From Deltaproteobacteria bacterium (GTDB taxonomy: Bacteria; Desulfobacterota; DAOWNY01): a stretch of DNA of 6,165 nt. Below the pieces are notes generated by a model. The model was not told where the DNA came from. It worked only from the letters and a program-made list of their open reading frames with translations, and searched no databases. The translations under genes and the position numbers were made by a program. The first letter of the stretch is position 1, and each line of letters opens with the position of its first letter. Shown here one piece after another: positions 4,640 to 6,165 of this stretch. The stretch spans positions 1 to 6,165 of the forward strand of contig DAOWNY010000111.1 in the NCBI GenBank assembly GCA_030642325.1, given 5' to 3'.

Positions 4640-6165
4640 TTAACTTTTTTTTTGAGGAGGAACCAGTGGTGACGAGATGTTGAGCCTTAAATCGCAATTT
4701 AAGCAGCGATGCGCTTCTTTCACGGCCTGTTCCTTACTGAAGCCCAACTCCACCTCTTCATTACTTGTTATCCGGGATGCTGCCGATATGCATGGCATGG
4801 CAACCCGGGGTAAATCGGCAAAACCTTCTTCTCTTCCCAGGTAGGGATCAGGCGATGAGGGTAAAACTAATGTTTCATCAATGACCCCCTCTCCGCCTAA
4901 ATATTTATCTATTGCCGAAGCAGCCTGTCTGCCGTCGGCAATGGCTTCGATTGCCGAGGCCGGTCCCCTGCTGACATCTCCTCCTGCAAATACGCCCTCT
5001 CGTGAGGTGACTAAACTGTCAGGATCAACTTCACAAGTATTTTTACGGGTAAGAGAAACATTAAAACCGGCTGGAACTTCCGGCATCTGTCCGATTGCCG
5101 CAATCACCGAGCTATAGTTAGTGACAAATTCACTACCCTCAATCGGGATGGGTCTTCTTCTTCCGCTTGCGTCCGGTTCTCCCAGTTCCATCCGGTCGCA
5201 GGTGAGATCAACTTTACCGTCCGGGGAATTGGCCGCTGCCTTGGGAGCAGTCAGAAAATCGATCTTGATGTTTTCTTCCAAAGCGGCTTCAATTTCTTCC
5301 GAGCTCGCAGGCATTTCCGCGCGGGTTCGGCGATAGAGGATACTCACTTCCTTGGCACCCAGCCTTAAAGCTGTCCGGGCGGCATCAATGGCCACATTTC
5401 CACCTCCGATTACCGCAACCTTATCCCCTACTTCTACCTTCTTTCCCAGGTTTGCTTCTCGTAAAAAGGTTATCCCTTCCAATACTCCCGGGGTATCTTC
5501 GCCGCTGATCCCCATCTTGCTTCCCTGGTGAGCTCCCACTGCCACAAAGACGGCATGAAACCCCTGATTAAATATTTCATCCAGGGATTCAATACGGCTA
5601 TTTGTTTTAATTTCCACTCCCTGTTGGGTGATCACCTCAATTTCCCCGGCCATAATTTCCCTGGGAAGCCGATACTCCGGAATACCCACTCGCATCATTC
5701 CCCCCGCTACCGGAAGACTTTCAAAGATGGTGACTTCGTGACCTGATTTTTTAAGATAGTAACCCGCTGTAAGACCGGCAGGTCCTGCTCCGATAATTGC
5801 TACTTTCTTCCCGGTAGGAGGGAACGTGGTGACATTCTTTTTCCAGCTTCCATCGTCATGATCTGCGGCAATACGTTTAAGATTGCGGATGGAGATGGGC
5901 TCGTTTAAGTCGGTACGACGGCAACCTTCTTCGCAGGGATGGAAACATACCCTCCCCAATGACCCGGGAAAAGGAATTTTTTCTCTTATCACTGCCGTAG
6001 CTTCCGGATATTTTCCTTCGGCCACAAACCTTATATAACGAGGGACATCTATTCCCGCAGGACATGCGCCCGTACACGGTACTATTGCATCCTCCAGTTC
6101 TTCGGCAGTTTCATCGCCTTTCAGCCTTTTGTCGATCAAAGCATCACTGGGACACACTTCGACGC
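4640..6165 (-). CDS. GltD-like FAD/NAD(P) iron-sulfur oxidoreductase, C-terminal part, cut by window edge
   Basis: The frame is open to the window edge, so 507 residues plus two bases are visible and the true start is outside. Numbering here is from the GTG codon at 6157. The first visible residues, VEVCPSDAL, are the end of a ferredoxin-type [4Fe-4S] motif. A GltD-type N-terminal cluster domain follows, with CTGACPAGIDVPRY (28-41) and GRVCFHPCEEGCRR (68-81). Next come an FAD-binding GAGPAG (123-128), an NAD(P)-binding GGGNVA (251-256) with YRRTRAEMPA (275-284), and the FAD-closing AGGDV (391-395). The C-terminus ends in HRCLNCDLR (483-491), an extra Cys pair. It should pass electrons between NAD(P)H, FAD and iron-sulfur clusters in the cytoplasm. 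The whole could be the C-terminal part of a NuoF-ferredoxin-GltD fusion or a free glutamate-synthase-like beta subunit; the substrate partner is unknown. A nine-A run lies just before the stop. Confidence 0.88.
   Translation of the reverse strand, partial: VEVCPSDALIDKRLKGDETAEELEDAIVPCTGACPAGIDVPRYIRFVAEGKYPEATAVIREKIPFPGSLGRVCFHPCEEGCRRTDLNEPISIRNLKRIAADHDDGSWKKNVTTFPPTGKKVAIIGAGPAGLTAGYYLKKSGHEVTIFESLPVAGGMMRVGIPEYRLPREIMAGEIEVITQQGVEIKTNSRIESLDEIFNQGFHAVFVAVGAHQGSKMGISGEDTPGVLEGITFLREANLGKKVEVGDKVAVIGGGNVAIDAARTALRLGAKEVSILYRRTRAEMPASSEEIEAALEENIKIDFLTAPKAAANSPDGKVDLTCDRMELGEPDASGRRRPIPIEGSEFVTNYSSVIAAIGQMPEVPAGFNVSLTRKNTCEVDPDSLVTSREGVFAGGDVSRGPASAIEAIADGRQAASAIDKYLGGEGVIDETLVLPSSPDPYLGREEGFADLPRVAMPCISAASRITSNEEVELGFSKEQAVKEAHRCLNCDLRLNISSPLVPPQKKS

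Noticed and set aside
4881..5746. Three plus-strand open frames opposite the oxidoreductase
   Set aside because: Antisense to a coding frame with clear FAD, NAD(P) and cluster motifs; low-complexity Ser/Pro/Ala-rich shadows.
6155..6157. GTG as the start of the oxidoreductase
   Set aside because: The frame is open to the window edge and the codon lies inside a ferredoxin CP motif, so it is an internal valine.

Overview
The window carries ten protein-coding genes, all on the minus strand, so transcription runs from high to low coordinates. The bulk of it (1-3303) is a compact gene cluster for an Mrp-type multisubunit cation/proton antiporter. In transcription order the genes are mrpE, mrpB, mrpF, mrpG, a DUF4040/MbhD-like subunit, an MbhE-like subunit, mrpC and the 5' part of mrpD, which runs off the window at base 1. 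Upstream lie a tandem universal stress protein (3372-4127), an AT-rich non-coding stretch of about 510 bases, and the C-terminal 507 residues of a GltD-like FAD/NAD(P) iron-sulfur oxidoreductase that enters from the right edge.

The organism is most likely an anaerobic or energy-limited bacterium, plausibly a clostridial-type member of the Bacillota. This is inference from strong GGAGG-type ribosome-binding sites, moderate to low GC with poly-A runs, a GltD-like protein fused to a ferredoxin motif, and an Mrp set whose MrpA C-terminal parts are separate small genes, as in archaeal Mbh hydrogenases. No phylogenetic marker gene is present.

The antiporter genes are tightly packed: ATGA, TTGA and ATGAGTGA overlaps or gaps of 1-19 bases join most of them, with one 56-base gap between mrpB and mrpF. 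All encode small integral-membrane proteins expected to form one complex exchanging Na+ (or K+) for H+. Separate DUF4040 and MbhE subunits make the set resemble the ion-translocating half of the Mbh membrane-bound hydrogenase. mrpB, however, lies between mrpE and mrpF, not in the Mbh position between mbhE and the mrpC homologue. No hydrogenase genes are visible. The large MrpA antiporter module is also not in the window and may lie beyond mrpD.

A hairpin with a short U-rich tail separates usp from mrpE and may attenuate transcription into the antiporter operon. The long intergenic region holds a 102-base segment bounded by 16-base inverted repeats, plus a third partial copy of the same word. 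It could be a structured leader RNA or a small mobile-element remnant. The points most worth a second look are the roughly 60-residue N-terminal extension on MrpE, the His-rich loop in MrpC, the gene order, and this intergenic element. Nothing here proves a wholly new system.
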